Positions 8,192 to 18,636 of a stretch of 64,000 nt of DNA are shown piece by piece. A program made the translations under genes and the position numbers. Under the pieces are notes generated by a model that was not told the DNA's origin, did no database searches, and saw only the letters and a list, made by a program, of their open reading frames with translations. This DNA is from Deltaproteobacteria bacterium. Its GTDB lineage: Bacteria > UBA10199 > JACPAL01 > GCA-016699445. Location of the stretch: positions 372,001 through 436,000 of the forward strand of contig CP064976.1 in NCBI GenBank assembly GCA_016699445.1, written 5' to 3'. The first letter of the stretch is position 1. Every line of letters begins with the position of its first letter.

Positions 8192-10552
8192 GTGAACGAT
8201 TTTATACGCGTCCGTAGACGTCCTATTTTTAGACAAGGAATTACTCTACCCTCACAAGAATTAGTTGATCCAGAGAGACCTGCGTTTCCATCTACAAGCT
8301 CTTCAGAATCAAACTATGCCCCAGCCTATCAATTTCGTGTTTTGGGAGATAGTCGCCCAGGATTGAGATCCTTATCCTTTTTTGAAGAGCTGTCCCCAGA
8401 ATCTATTACGGCCTCCGGGCTTGCCTTAACAGCTGTCTCACAAAATCCTTATTTTTTAGGCGTCAGTCTTTATGGCCTTTCTCTCATGGCTCTCTCAGAT
8501 CCTGAAGCCGATTTTCCATATCGAGGACCTTCCTTAGAACCAAGAGTCTATTGGTCCGAAAGAGCCTTATCAAATTTGAGTCCAACAAGAGTCGGACAGC
8601 AAGTCTATGACTCACTATCCCGTTGGAATCATGACTCGACTCAAACATTTCCATTTGCTGATTTTATTCCTACAGAAGAAATTCTCGATCGCATTGAACA
8701 CCATCATCGATTTTCTCCTCAACGTTTAGAAAACTTCACCTATCGGTATAGTGGATTTGTTGAAGGGTTGAGAAATTATGTAAATGCTCAAGTGTATCAA
8801 AATCCTGATTTAGACCCTCTCATTCCTTTTATGGTCTACCTCCATGACCATCGAGAAAGTGGCCTCCATTCTTATTATATAAAACAAGATCAGATGATTC
8901 GCTATTATGAGGGACGTACCGATGGCAATTGTGTAGCCCGAGGTCGAGATTTGGTAGCTCTAGCTCAGGCTGCAGGAGTTCCATTTAATTGGAGAAATAG
9001 ACACTTAGGCTATCAATACTTTGATGATCATGTACAGCTGATGGCTTATTACACCAATACAGCATCTCCCCCTACTCATCTTATAGACGTCTTATTATCC
9101 GTCCATCGCGGTCAATTTGCATCTCTTCCGCGGATAGGAAAATATCAGGCTCCAGTTTTTCACCCTGAAATTATTGGATTAATGTATTTGTATAATCACA
9201 GAATGAATCTTCCATTTCCTGAATGGAGACTCTTAGCTTTTGTGGGTAATGGAGATCGACCCGTCCATATACCGCCACGAACATCTTCTGAATCTTTAGT
9301 GGACCAACTATCCAGAGGCTATCATTACGCATCAGGACCTATTCCCACTTACCCTTTTGACGAGTCAGTCGACAACTTAGCCACGACTCCATCTTATGGT
9401 CCCGTAGAGAATGAAGCTTCTCATGAAGAAGACCATTCTACAGGACTAAAAATTTCTGGAGTCCATGTTCTTCAGGATACAAGCGGCTTCATGATGGATA
9501 GATCCGTAGATAGACGAATCATTATCAACTATGCCATTTCACTCTCAAGAAACTCCGATTATCAGATAATGATGGCCATGCCTTCAAACGAGAGATTGTC
9601 ATACCTTGGTCGATTAGTGGAGTTGGACATAACCCATGGAATTGGAAACAACCCTCTTCTAGTAAGGTATTTAGAAAGATCAGCTTACTGGCTCCACGCT
9701 ACAGAGAGCGAACGCTACACCATGCATCGACAGGAAACTATTTTGGATGAAATCATTGCCAACTTTCCTGCCTTTGAAGATTTAAGAAATGGAGAAGAGA
9801 GTGAGGGTCGAGTGATTAACACCTCAAGGGCTCAAAGATTTTCTTCGCTAGAAAATCTCTACCGAAACAACCTCACCTATCATGCCTTGATGGATCGATT
9901 AGCGGGTTTATATATTGAAACAGAAACAAACCCAGCACACCTTGCTTCTCAAATTCAACATCCTGATCAAGCAGCCTTGGCCATTTCAGTTTATTTTATA
10001 CTCCCAGATGGAAGCACTCGGGATGTCCTAAGGAATCGCAATACTTCACTAACTCGCTGGGCAAATTATCTATCCACGGTCGCTCTCGACAGTCATCGAC
10101 CCATGACTCGTGAAAGAACAGTTTTAATACCACCTCCCATAGATTGGGAAAGTTATGCTTCAGACACAAATGTTTTAGATACAGATTTTGATTTTAATGA
10201 AACAGGTATTCATATGGATCCAAGCGCTTTTGATTCTCCCCCAACTCTCGAAGAATCCAACCCCATGAATCCGCATATTCTCTTTGCCCTCTATTCCACT
10301 CTGCAAAGAAAATTTATGACTCTTGCCACCTACAATCTTGCAGTCTCTCTGGAACAGAATAATCAGGATAGAGCATTAACCTTTACTCGAGAGAGCCTAG
10401 AAGCCGTCAAAAATTTTGATCGAGCTATATATAATCGGCGATTTGAGTTTTCCCCAGAAGATAGAGCTGAAATAGAAACATTACACCCTTTATTTCAATC
10501 AGATATCGATAAATTGGTCGCGCATCCGGAGCTTTATTTAGAAGGCAATTAA
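8192..10552 (+). CDS. Large unrecognised protein (786 aa) with a weak transglutaminase-like patch
   Basis: The open frame from the GTG at 8192 is undisturbed for 786 residues. I do not recognise the family. There is no signal peptide, and only one modest hydrophobic stretch (about residues 78-105). Around residues 245-290, DGNCVARGRDLVALAQAAGVP followed by DDHVQLMAY resembles the Cys then His/Asp order of transglutaminase-like cysteine peptidases, but the third residue cannot be assigned. The start is uncertain because no clear ribosome site precedes the GTG. Its Ser/Pro/Glu-rich style resembles the large products at 16745-20010 and 20197-22136, though I cannot show homology by eye. Confidence 0.65.
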   Translation: MNDFIRVRRRPIFRQGITLPSQELVDPERPAFPSTSSSESNYAPAYQFRVLGDSRPGLRSLSFFEELSPESITASGLALTAVSQNPYFLGVSLYGLSLMALSDPEADFPYRGPSLEPRVYWSERALSNLSPTRVGQQVYDSLSRWNHDSTQTFPFADFIPTEEILDRIEHHHRFSPQRLENFTYRYSGFVEGLRNYVNAQVYQNPDLDPLIPFMVYLHDHRESGLHSYYIKQDQMIRYYEGRTDGNCVARGRDLVALAQAAGVPFNWRNRHLGYQYFDDHVQLMAYYTNTASPPTHLIDVLLSVHRGQFASLPRIGKYQAPVFHPEIIGLMYLYNHRMNLPFPEWRLLAFVGNGDRPVHIPPRTSSESLVDQLSRGYHYASGPIPTYPFDESVDNLATTPSYGPVENEASHEEDHSTGLKISGVHVLQDTSGFMMDRSVDRRIIINYAISLSRNSDYQIMMAMPSNERLSYLGRLVELDITHGIGNNPLLVRYLERSAYWLHATESERYTMHRQETILDEIIANFPAFEDLRNGEESEGRVINTSRAQRFSSLENLYRNNLTYHALMDRLAGLYIETETNPAHLASQIQHPDQAALAISVYFILPDGSTRDVLRNRNTSLTRWANYLSTVALDSHRPMTRERTVLIPPPIDWESYASDTNVLDTDFDFNETGIHMDPSAFDSPPTLEESNPMNPHILFALYSTLQRKFMTLATYNLAVSLEQNNQDRALTFTRESLEAVKNFDRAIYNRRFEFSPEDRAEIETLHPLFQSDIDKLVAHPELYLEGN

Positions 10553-12152
10553 ACCCTCTTAGGAATCTTAACCCCTTTAAGTTTTTTCAAAAGGCGGCGG
10601 TAGATGCGTAAGGGTTCACGCTCTTCTCGAAGAGAGGCGTAAAAGAGTTCTTTGATTTCTTGTTTGCTTATTTTTTTAGCCAACAAACCATAATAGAGCT
10701 TATCCCCCAGCATATATCCCAAGCCGTGAGTGACACCCAAAAAGATTTTGGGCTTCATTTTGAAATAACGCAATGGAGGTAGATCGTTACCTTCCAACTT
10801 GAGATGTTGCAGAATCAAAACAGCCATCTCAGCTTCGAAACGCCTTTCTGCTGTAGGGTTATCTCTCCAATAGCCAATCAGATTTTGATACTCTCTCTCA
10901 TGAAAACATTTTCTTTTATGATTAATAATCTTCGACCCAAAAAAACCCAAAGCCTCATGCAAAATATTGGAATAAAAAACATCGATAAAGTCGCGCGGCA
11001 CTTCAGGACCAGAACACAAAGCTTTTAAATAATGAGCCGCTTCCTCTCCTGCATGATTTAAAGAGAGATTTCCCAAATAAACAATTTTCTTTTGAGGAAT
11101 GCAGTAGCTCTCGGATGAGAGAATTTGTTCTTTGATCTTTAGAAAATCTTTCTTTGAAAAACTGTCTTCATTCTCCAACCATTTGAGAAAGCTAAAATCT
11201 CCACACGCGAAGACTTCTACATCTTCAGATTCAGAAGGGACAACAACCCCTAAAAACTGAGCAATTTGCCCCAGTATTTCCAAAAAACTGTGTTTGGCGT
11301 CCTCATAGTCAATCTCCCCTTCTTCATGTTCAAGCCAATTAATGAAGGATTGTTGCCAAATGATGGGAGGAGTCGTCATGAGAGCATATTCATTTGGGCG
11401 CAAACGCACGACTTCGACTTTATGTTCCAAAGCCTTTTCTGCGAGCTGCCAATAAATCTCTTCACAGTTTTGATAGACCACCAAAGGTTTAAAAGGGATT
11501 GATCGTGCTTTAAACAGCCGCTGTGTCTCTCGTGGCAAATGATCCGGAGAGACATGAAGATCTCCCACCAAAACTATCATCTTAGTTTCTTTTTTCTTTT
11601 CAAAATAATCACAGATGATCCGAGATGTTTCTTGATCTCGTTTTGATAGAGACACTTTAGAAGACGAATACTTTTCAACCGCGATGATAGGAATGCCATG
11701 CTCACGGGCAAAATCAAAAATGGGCCTGAAATTTTCCCAAAGATCAAAATACCAATACTCTTTAAACTGCGTTTTTTTTAAAAAATCAGATTCGGAAATC
11801 TCATTTTTCAAATACGCATCGATATATTTTGATGGGTATGCCGAATAATCTCAAGACCAATCACCAAATGGGAAACTTGATCGGCCACCATCCAACGAAG
11901 AAGTCTTAGAAATGCGCGTTGGGATTGTTTATTAGTATGATAATCTCCAACAAAAACTAAGTTGGATTCATGCATTTTTTCTCGCAATTCTTCTAATGAG
12001 GCAGGCTCCTGATATGTTTTTACGTGGCGCCGGTATTGTTTTTCATAAAGATCAAAACCTTTTTCAGGAACTAACGAATGACTGGAGATCAAAGATTGGC
12101 TCCGTGCAAAAATCTTTTTTTGAATTTGAAGAAGTTCCTGACGTGGAGTCAT
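10549..12152 (-). CDS. ChaN-domain protein (one frameshift)
   Basis: Two minus-strand frames overlap at 11808-11811. One base added in the T4 run near 11830 (plus strand) fuses them into about 534 residues. The join restores a ChaN/Tiki-like domain: LVFVGDYHTNKQSQ, then VIGLEIIRHTHQKYIDAYL, then GIPIIAVEKYSS and MIVLVGDLHVSP. In the family these His/Glu positions bind haem or metal. A C-terminal region of some 330 residues has no domain I recognise. No signal peptide or lipobox is present, unlike classical ChaN lipoproteins. An alternative start lies at 12176. Confidence 0.72.
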
Positions 12153-12320
12153 TGATAGAGAATAGCAAAAGTTCATTTGACAAGCAAAACCCTTCCATTA
12201 CTACCAACCCTCATTTCAAAGGCATTTCATCAGTAAATATGATGAGAATCATATCAATAGGGGCTGCGCGACTCTAAGGGATCACAGTTTCCTAAACCCA
12301 GAAAGGTAAATGGTACGACT

Positions 12321-13579
12321 ATGACGTCAAAATTCATTCAGGTCCCTTCACAGGGAGAAAAAATCACGATCAGCAATGGCAAGCTCACCGTCCCCAATCA
12401 CCCGATTGTTCCTTTTATCGAAGGTGATGGTACAGGTCCTGATATTTGGCGTGCGTCAAAAATCGTTTTAGATGCGGCTGTCGAAAAAGCTTATGCAGGA
12501 AAAAAGAAGATTGAATGGTTTGAAGTATATGCCGGCGAAAAAGCCAAAGCTACCTACGGTGATGATTGTCCTCCCAACTACCTTCCTCAAGAAACTCTCG
12601 ATGTGATCAAGGAATACTTGGTAGCCATCAAAGGACCGCTCACCACACCCGTAGGCCAAGGGATCCGCAGCTTAAATGTCACCTTGAGACAAGAATTGGA
12701 TTTGTATGTCTGCCTTCGTCCTGTGCGTTATTTCACAGGCGTCCCCTCGCCTGTTCGTCATCCGGAAAAATCGACATGGTGATTTTCCGTGAAAATACAG
12801 AAGACATTTACGCGGGCGTAGAATGGGCAGAAGGCTCACCCGAAGTGAAAAAGTTGATCCAATTTCTTCAAAAAGAAATGGGTGTGAAAAAGATTCGTTT
12901 TCCCGAGACCTCAGGCATTGGTATCAAACCTGTCTCTAAAGAAGGTACTGAGCGCTTAGTCCGCGCAGCCATTCAGTATGCGATTAAACAAAAGAGAAAG
13001 AGTGTGACCTTAGTCCACAAGGGCAACATCATGAAATTCACCGAAGGGGCTTTCATGAAATGGGGCTATGAGCTCGCTAAACGTGAATTCGCCAACGAAG
13101 TCGTCTCATGGGAAGATTGCCAAGGAAAAGTTCCTGAAGGAAAAATCCTCATCAAAGATGCGATTGCCGACAACTTCTTACAACAGATCCTTTTAAGACC
13201 CGATGAATTTGACGTCATTGCCACCTTAAACCTCAACGGCGACTACATCAGCGATGCTTTAGCAGCCCAAGTAGGCGGCATCGGCATCGCCCCCGGCGGC
13301 AACATCAACTACATCACCGGCGCGTCGATTTTCGAGGCGACGCACGGCACAGCGCCTAAGTATACCAACTTAGACAAAGTCAACCCAGGCTCTGTCATTC
13401 TCTCGGGTGTGATGATGTTGGAATACTTAGGCTGGAACGAAGCGGCTCAGATGATCGTCAAAGCTTTGGAAAAAACCATTGCTCAAAAGACAGTTACCTA
13501 CGACTTCGAACGCTTGATGGATGGAGCAACACTGCTTTCGTGCTCGGGTTTTGGTAAAGCGATTATTGCTAATCTTTAG
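12321..13579 (+). CDS. icd: NADP-dependent isocitrate dehydrogenase (one frameshift)
   Basis: Adding one A to the A5 run near 12770 joins the frames into about 419 residues, the length of Escherichia coli Icd (416). The phosphorylatable serine and isocitrate arginines are present in RSLNVTLRQELDLYVCLRP, followed by NTEDIYAG, HKGNIMKFTEG and the metal-binding aspartates in DVIATLNLNGDYISD. HGTAPKYT has the Lys-Tyr pair that selects NADP. The enzyme makes 2-oxoglutarate in the TCA cycle. A frameshift in such a core gene is best explained as a read error. Confidence 0.93.
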
Positions 13580-13591
13580 GGCAAACTTGTA

Positions 13592-14011
13592 ATGAAATCC
13601 CATCGCGAAGAATTGTGGTTTGAAGTCAAAACACGACGCGCGTTTATTAACATCACGCCGCAAATCGAAGCTGCCCTCAAAAAAAGCGGCATTAAAGAAG
13701 GCTTGTGCTTGGTCAATGCCATGCACATCAGTGCGAGCGTCTTCATCAACGACGACGAACGCGGCCTGCATCATGACTTTGAAGTCTTCTTAGAACGCCT
13801 CGTCCCTCATGCCCCCATCGACCAATACCGCCACAACGACACCGGCGAAGACAACGCCGACGCCCACATCAAACGCCAACTCATGGGCCGCGAAGTGGTA
13901 GTGGCCATCACGCAAGGCAAGCTCGACTTCGGCCCTTGGGAACAAATCTTTTACGGTGAATTCGACGGCAAGCGACGCAAGCGGGTTTTGGTGAAGATTA
14001 TTGGGGAATGA
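13592..14011 (+). CDS. yjbQ: YjbQ/UPF0047 family protein
   Basis: The 139-residue product matches YjbQ from end to end: GLCLVNAMHISASVFIND, then DNADAHIKRQLMG and GPWEQIFYGEFDGKR. The conserved His residues form the metal-like pocket of this small trimeric family. Weak thiamine-phosphate synthase activity has been reported for members, but the true role is open. It begins 12 bases after icd on the same strand, so the two are probably co-transcribed. Confidence 0.88.
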   Translation: MKSHREELWFEVKTRRAFINITPQIEAALKKSGIKEGLCLVNAMHISASVFINDDERGLHHDFEVFLERLVPHAPIDQYRHNDTGEDNADAHIKRQLMGREVVVAITQGKLDFGPWEQIFYGEFDGKRRKRVLVKIIGE

Positions 14012-14053
14012 TAGCCTGTGAATACCTTTTGCGCTTTCAGCGCTCTTTCCCAA

Positions 14054-14287
14054 CTAAGCAAAATGTCTCTGAGCGTAAAGATCTATGATCGACCTTATCA
14101 ATCTTTGATAAGGAACACCAAGCCGTAACGCTTCCTTCTTGAAAAAATTCAAACTTTCTTCCCTTAAATTAATCGTAATTCTGGTCGACTTTTCCTTCAT
14201 CATAATCTCTTCCGGAGAGGGTAAAAAATCTTCAACACGCTTACCCATCTGGATATTCTCATTTGCGTACTTTATTCTCTTTTTCAT
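14054..14287 (-). CDS. brnA: BrnA-like ribbon-helix-helix antitoxin
   Basis: I start this at the ATG at 14287, which gives 77 residues; the longer frame from 14341 would cover much of the toxin gene. The C-terminal part STRITINLREESLNFFKKEA followed by LGVPYQRLI is a CopG/BrnA-type ribbon-helix-helix. In BrnTA systems it binds the toxin and the operon's promoter. The gene overlaps the toxin by 29 bases on the same strand, the usual toxin-first order for brnTA. Confidence 0.82.
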   Translation of the reverse strand: MKKRIKYANENIQMGKRVEDFLPSPEEIMMKEKSTRITINLREESLNFFKKEALRLGVPYQRLIRSIIDLYAQRHFA

Positions 14288-14546
14288 AACGTTCCTTTCC
14301 TTTGCGCCAATATCCAGCGCCAAAAATACGGATTTTGTCATTTCTATAAGTAAACCTTACAGTCATCACAGCTTCATTCACACTTCCAAGACAAAACCAT
14401 CTTTCCTCTTTGTCCGAGCTATGCCCCGTATCTTCCACAATAATTCTAAATGGATCATAAAAAGCCGCTTTGGCTTGTTCAAAAGAGATACCATGCTTAC
14501 TTTCATTCAGCTTATTTTTATCAACATCCCATTCGAAGCAGCTCAT
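14259..14546 (-). CDS. brnT: BrnT-type ribonuclease toxin
   Basis: The 95-residue protein shows the BrnT pattern: FEWDVDKNKLNESKHGISFE at the N-terminus, then a strand-rich centre (ERWFCLGSV...MTVRFTYR) and the closing RIFGAGYWRKGKERYE. BrnT has a RelE-like fold and cleaves RNA. Upstream, AT-rich DNA near 14549-14574 holds two TATACAT motifs that could be part of an operator, but this is weak. Confidence 0.87.
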   Translation of the reverse strand: MSCFEWDVDKNKLNESKHGISFEQAKAAFYDPFRIIVEDTGHSSDKEERWFCLGSVNEAVMTVRFTYRNDKIRIFGAGYWRKGKERYEKENKVRK

Positions 14547-14665
14547 ATTATATACATCAAATTATACATATAAAGATACTCATATCAATTTAAAATAACA
14601 ACTAAACTTCTATCTAAAGCTAGATTCCATTGATTTACTCTTAAAAAATACTAAGTCGTTCGCCC

Positions 14666-15943
14666 ATGAAAACACCTGAACTTCTTGTGCCTGCGGGCAA
14701 TCTTGAAAAGCTTAAATTTGCCTTCGCTTATGGAGCTGATGCCGTTTATGCCGGGCTTCCCCAATTTTCTCTGAGAGCTCGTGAAAATGGTTTTAGGGAT
14801 GCCACGATTTTTGAAGGGGCTGACTACGCACATAAGTTAGGGAAAAAGTTTTATCTCACCGCCAATATTTTAGCGCACAATCATAAAATTAATCTCTTCA
14901 TGAAAAAAATTGATGAAATGATTGCATCAAAACCCGACGCCCTCATCATGGCTGATCCAGGACTCATTGCCTTGGTGAAAGAACGTCATCCTACAGTCCC
15001 CATTCACCTCTCTGTACAAGCCAATGTAATGAACTGGGCCGCTGTTAAATTTTGGCACACGGTTGGAGTCGAACGTATTATTCTCTCTCGTGAACTCTCG
15101 ATCGATCAAATCAAAGAGATTAAAGATAAGGTTCCCGAAATAGAGCTCGAAGCATTTGTGCATGGAGCGATTTGCATCGCTCACTCAGGCCGTTGTTTAC
15201 TTTCAAATTACTTTGACCATCGCGATGCTAACCAAGGCCTCTGCACCAACGCCTGTCGTTGGCCTTACAAACTGTATGCAAAACCCAGCATGGAAGAAGA
15301 AAATTCCAGCAATCGCCTGGAAATACTCGCTGATTTTTATTTGGAAGAAAAAGAACGTCCCGGCGAGCTCATGCGGATCGATGAAGATGAATACGGCACC
15401 TACATCATGAACGCACGCGATTTGATGGGCATTGAACATTTAAAAGAAATGGCTGACGCGGGTATCGACTCTTTCAAAATTGAAGGACGCACCAAGTCTG
15501 TTTATTATTTATCCGTCACCACCAAAACTTACCGACAAGCCATTGATGAAATGATCCAAGGCAAGCCCTTCAATCCCCAACTCACCAAAGATTTAAATAA
15601 AATTCACAACCGTGGTTACACAGCCGGCTTTTTAGTGCGCAAAAATGATAGCTCTCTTCAGCGTTATGAAGAAGGCATTACCAATATTTATTCCCAAGAA
15701 TTTGGCGGCATGATTTTAGAAAGCAAAGCTGGTGGTCTTTTTATCGAGCCCAAAAATAAACTCAGTGTCGGTGATCAATTAGAAGTGATGACTCCCGAAA
15801 GAAGTTTTCATTTTAAAATCGACGCTATTCAAAATGCGGACGGTCAAAACCTCGACGCTCTTCACGGTGGACATATACCAGGATGGGTCATGGGCGACAT
15901 TCCTCATGTCTCTGAGTATTCAATCGTGTCACGAGTTGTTTAG
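14666..15943 (+). CDS. Peptidase U32 family protein, TrhP/YegQ-like
   Basis: The intact 425-residue protein begins TPELLVPAGNLEKLK and carries the U32 signature EAFVHGAICIAHSGRC followed by cysteines in GLCTNACRWPYK; these coordinate an iron-sulfur cluster in the family. A C-terminal beta domain (LSVGDQLEVMTPE) completes a TrhP (YegQ) layout. TrhP is needed for 5-hydroxyuridine formation at tRNA position 34, using prephenate. It is less likely to be UbiU or RlhA, which differ in length and partner genes. The stop overlaps the next gene's stop by three bases (convergent). Confidence 0.83.
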   Translation: MKTPELLVPAGNLEKLKFAFAYGADAVYAGLPQFSLRARENGFRDATIFEGADYAHKLGKKFYLTANILAHNHKINLFMKKIDEMIASKPDALIMADPGLIALVKERHPTVPIHLSVQANVMNWAAVKFWHTVGVERIILSRELSIDQIKEIKDKVPEIELEAFVHGAICIAHSGRCLLSNYFDHRDANQGLCTNACRWPYKLYAKPSMEEENSSNRLEILADFYLEEKERPGELMRIDEDEYGTYIMNARDLMGIEHLKEMADAGIDSFKIEGRTKSVYYLSVTTKTYRQAIDEMIQGKPFNPQLTKDLNKIHNRGYTAGFLVRKNDSSLQRYEEGITNIYSQEFGGMILESKAGGLFIEPKNKLSVGDQLEVMTPERSFHFKIDAIQNADGQNLDALHGGHIPGWVMGDIPHVSEYSIVSRVV

Positions 15944-16650
15944 TCCTGCACAGCTGTCACACGAGGTTTCAGCATCTCTTGGTATTTCAGCAGATAAAAA
16001 TTCAACGCCACATCAGGCTCCAAGAGCTTGGGTTGTTTAGGTAAAAATTCTTTAACCCTCTCCTCTTCCATCCGCGTATTTTGCGTACGGCCCGCCAAGT
16101 AGGCGAGGCTTAAGGTGCGCACGTCTTCTAGCCAGGGAAAATCCTTGGGTGTGAGCACAACATCGGTCAGGAGTTTTTTGGCTTCTTCAAAAGTCTTGGC
16201 TGTTAACGCTTTAAGAGTGGCAATATTCATCTGCATATAACCCGTAGCACTCCCGCGAGGCATGGCAGCCATCTGCTTTTCATAAAGTTCTAAAAGAGGA
16301 CCTAGCTGATGATTTTGATAGGCTTTGAGTTTGGCTTTTAACTCCTCAAAGTCATACTCAATCCCCTGCTCGAGAAAAAACTGTGTCGTCTTTTCCAGCT
16401 CGTCGATCTTACCTGTCAATAAAGCCAAAGCCGCACGATAGCCCCACCAACGACTAAAAGCAGGCAGGCTTTGTTTGTGCAAAAAGTGATCATTGAGATT
16501 TTTGAGAGATCGATAAGCTTCTTCAATGGGCTGAAGAGACGTAAACGCATCCTCATAACGATTCTCCAAATACGCAGAGCGCGCTTGGGTCATGAGAGAC
16601 TCTAAAGATTGAGATTCAGGAGACGATTTCTTTTTAAATGGATTCCACAT
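15940..16650 (-). CDS. Unrecognised TPR-like helical protein
   Basis: A 236-residue, mostly helical protein starting at MWNPFKKKSSPE; an upstream ATG at 16689 is possible. Repeating pairs of amphipathic helices (YLENRYEDAFTSL, ALLTGKIDELEKTTQFF, LKAYQNHQLGPLLELYEKQM, LKALTAKTFEEAKKLL) suggest degenerate tetratricopeptide repeats. No signal peptide or catalytic motif is visible. I cannot assign a function. Confidence 0.6.
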   Translation of the reverse strand: MWNPFKKKSSPESQSLESLMTQARSAYLENRYEDAFTSLQPIEEAYRSLKNLNDHFLHKQSLPAFSRWWGYRAALALLTGKIDELEKTTQFFLEQGIEYDFEELKAKLKAYQNHQLGPLLELYEKQMAAMPRGSATGYMQMNIATLKALTAKTFEEAKKLLTDVVLTPKDFPWLEDVRTLSLAYLAGRTQNTRMEEERVKEFLPKQPKLLEPDVALNFYLLKYQEMLKPRVTAVQD

Positions 16651-17487
16651 AAGGGCCCGACGCTTAGGCAAAAGTGATTTTTGAATCAACCATCATTCAG
16701 CCGGAATCAGTCTATTAAAGCCAAAACCCCTTTGACTTCAAATATCAATCACAACTCCCTGTGTGAAAGATTGGGATCAACTGACTGACCCGAGGAGGAG
16801 GCGTTTCTCCCAATATTTCTTGGTAAAACACTAAGCAGATGAAGGCTTGTTCTAATGTTAGATTAGAGCTTTCAACAAAAGAATCCATCTTCTCGCTCAA
16901 CTCTTCCCGAGTAGAGGGAGATCGTTTTAAAATCAGAGCGCCCACACGCGGCAGGAGATCTAAAAAATTACTTTTCAGACAACTTTCGAAAAGGCCTACA
17001 AAAGATGATACAAGATTGTTTGGAGGGATTGATTCTAATCTATCAAGACAAGTAGCTGCAGCTACATGATTGCCAAAGGAAATGGCTGCAGTAGCAAATT
17101 GAATCCACTCATATTTACCCATAGAATTAAGCACTACAAACCTTCTCGTTACTCTTTCAAAAAACTGATTATTCTGATGCTGAAGCGCCCATATCCCTAC
17201 TTTGTGAAGTTCACTACTATCTTTGAAATCATCGACAAGGGACTCTTCACTGCGATCCCCGTCAATTGATAAAAACCATCGAGTCAATGAATCGGAAGCC
17301 TTCGGATAGGAAAGCAAATATCTCTTTAAAAGATTTTGTAAACCGACAGGCGTATCCTTCCTATACTGAAGCCACTCTTTAAGAAGTATCTTCAGCTTCG
17401 TGTGCGCATCGGCATATTCCAAGAGAGTGATCCGACCCCACTTTACCGGACAGTGAATAAGAGGTAACGAAGACTGAGGAGGTCAGA

Positions 17488-17786
17488 ATGTTAACCCGAC
17501 GTCGATATACAAAAGAGTTCAAAACAGAAGCGAAAGGATTGGTATTAAAGCAAAAGATTCCAGTAGCGCAGGTGGCTAGTGATTTGGGGATTGGGAAAAG
17601 CACGTTGGATAAATGGGTCCGAGATGAGAGATTGCGTTTAGCCGATCCAAACGCCTTAAGTGAAACAGAATTAGAAGAGCTTTCCAGACTTCGAAAAGAG
17701 AATCGTATTCTCAAAATGGAAAGAGACCTTTTAAAAAAACGGCAGTTTACTTTGCCAAGGACACACAGACAGGTACCAATTCGTGA
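17488..17786 (+). CDS. IS3 transposase OrfA (one frameshift)
   Basis: The product begins with an IS3-type helix-turn-helix (RRYTKEFKTEAKGLVL, VASDLGIGKSTLDKWVRD) and continues with a leucine-zipper region (ELEELSRLRKENRILKMERD). As read, the tail loses frame after LLKK. Adding one base at the A7C junction near 17739 gives the normal family tail (AAVYFAKDTQ) and a TGA at 17784-17786 that overlaps the orfB GTG. A-rich runs here are also where programmed frameshifting occurs in IS3 elements, but the family tail argues for an error. Confidence 0.88.
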
Positions 17787-18636
17787 AAGACAATTCTAAC
17801 AGTCATGCTGTCATGTTTTTATGTTCTTTAGCCCAAGTGAGTCGGTCAGGGTATTATGACTGGCTTGGTCGTTCTGAAAGCAACAGAAGCCGTGAGAATC
17901 GTTCTTTATTGGTCATGATTAAGTCATCCTATCATGAAAGTCGTGAGACTTACGGAGCGATACGCGTGCATCGTGACATTCACAACCAAGGGACTGAATG
18001 TGGCAAAAACCGCGTGGCACGATTGATGAAAGTATCAGGCTTAAAGTCGATCCATAAGCTTAAATACAGACCTCAGACGACACAAAGCAAAGCCAATGAC
18101 CTTGTGTCTCCCAATGTTATTTCTCAGGATTTTACAGCAAAAACAGAGAATCAGAAATGGGGTTGTGACATCAGTTACATCGAGACAAAAGAAGGCTGGT
18201 TGTATTTGGCCATTGTGATGGATTTCTTTTCAAGGAAGATTGTTGGTTTTGATATAGGGTTTTCTTTGCAGGCTGATTTATGCTGTAGAGCACTGGAGAA
18301 AGCATTTTCTTTAAGATTACCTCCTAGAGAGCTCATTCATCATTCAGATCGTGGGACACAGTATGCTAGCTTCCTTATAGGCAGCTTTTAAAAAAGCATG
18401 CTGTGATCCAGAGCATGAGTCGTAAGGGTAATTGTTATGATAATGCGATGGTGGAAAAGCTTTTTCATACGTTGAAAGTAGAACTGGTTTATCGTCAGAA
18501 ATATAGCACACGAGAAGAGGCTCGTAGAAGCATTGAACAATACATAATGTCTTTCTATAACAACAAACGTTTGCATTCCTCACTGGGCTATAGGAGCCCC
18601 GTGGAGTTTGAAAACTTACACAAGTCCGCTGCCTAA
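17783..18636 (+). CDS. IS3 transposase OrfB, DDE integrase core (one frameshift)
   Basis: The protein begins with the HTH_21-like N-terminus (SLAQVSRSGYYDWL, ETYGAIRVHRDI), then an rve-type integrase core with the acidic triad: first Asp in CDISYIET, second in HHSDRGTQY, and Glu in NAMVEKLFHTLK. One base is missing near 18370, after which the frame resumes through to the YNNKRLHSSLGYRSP motif. Once repaired it is about 284 residues, full length for the family. Confidence 0.9.

Noticed and set aside
12566..12780. Separate upstream start for the second half of icd
   Set aside because: The residues before KIDMVIFRENTED in that frame do not resemble Icd; the true N-terminal half is in the other frame.
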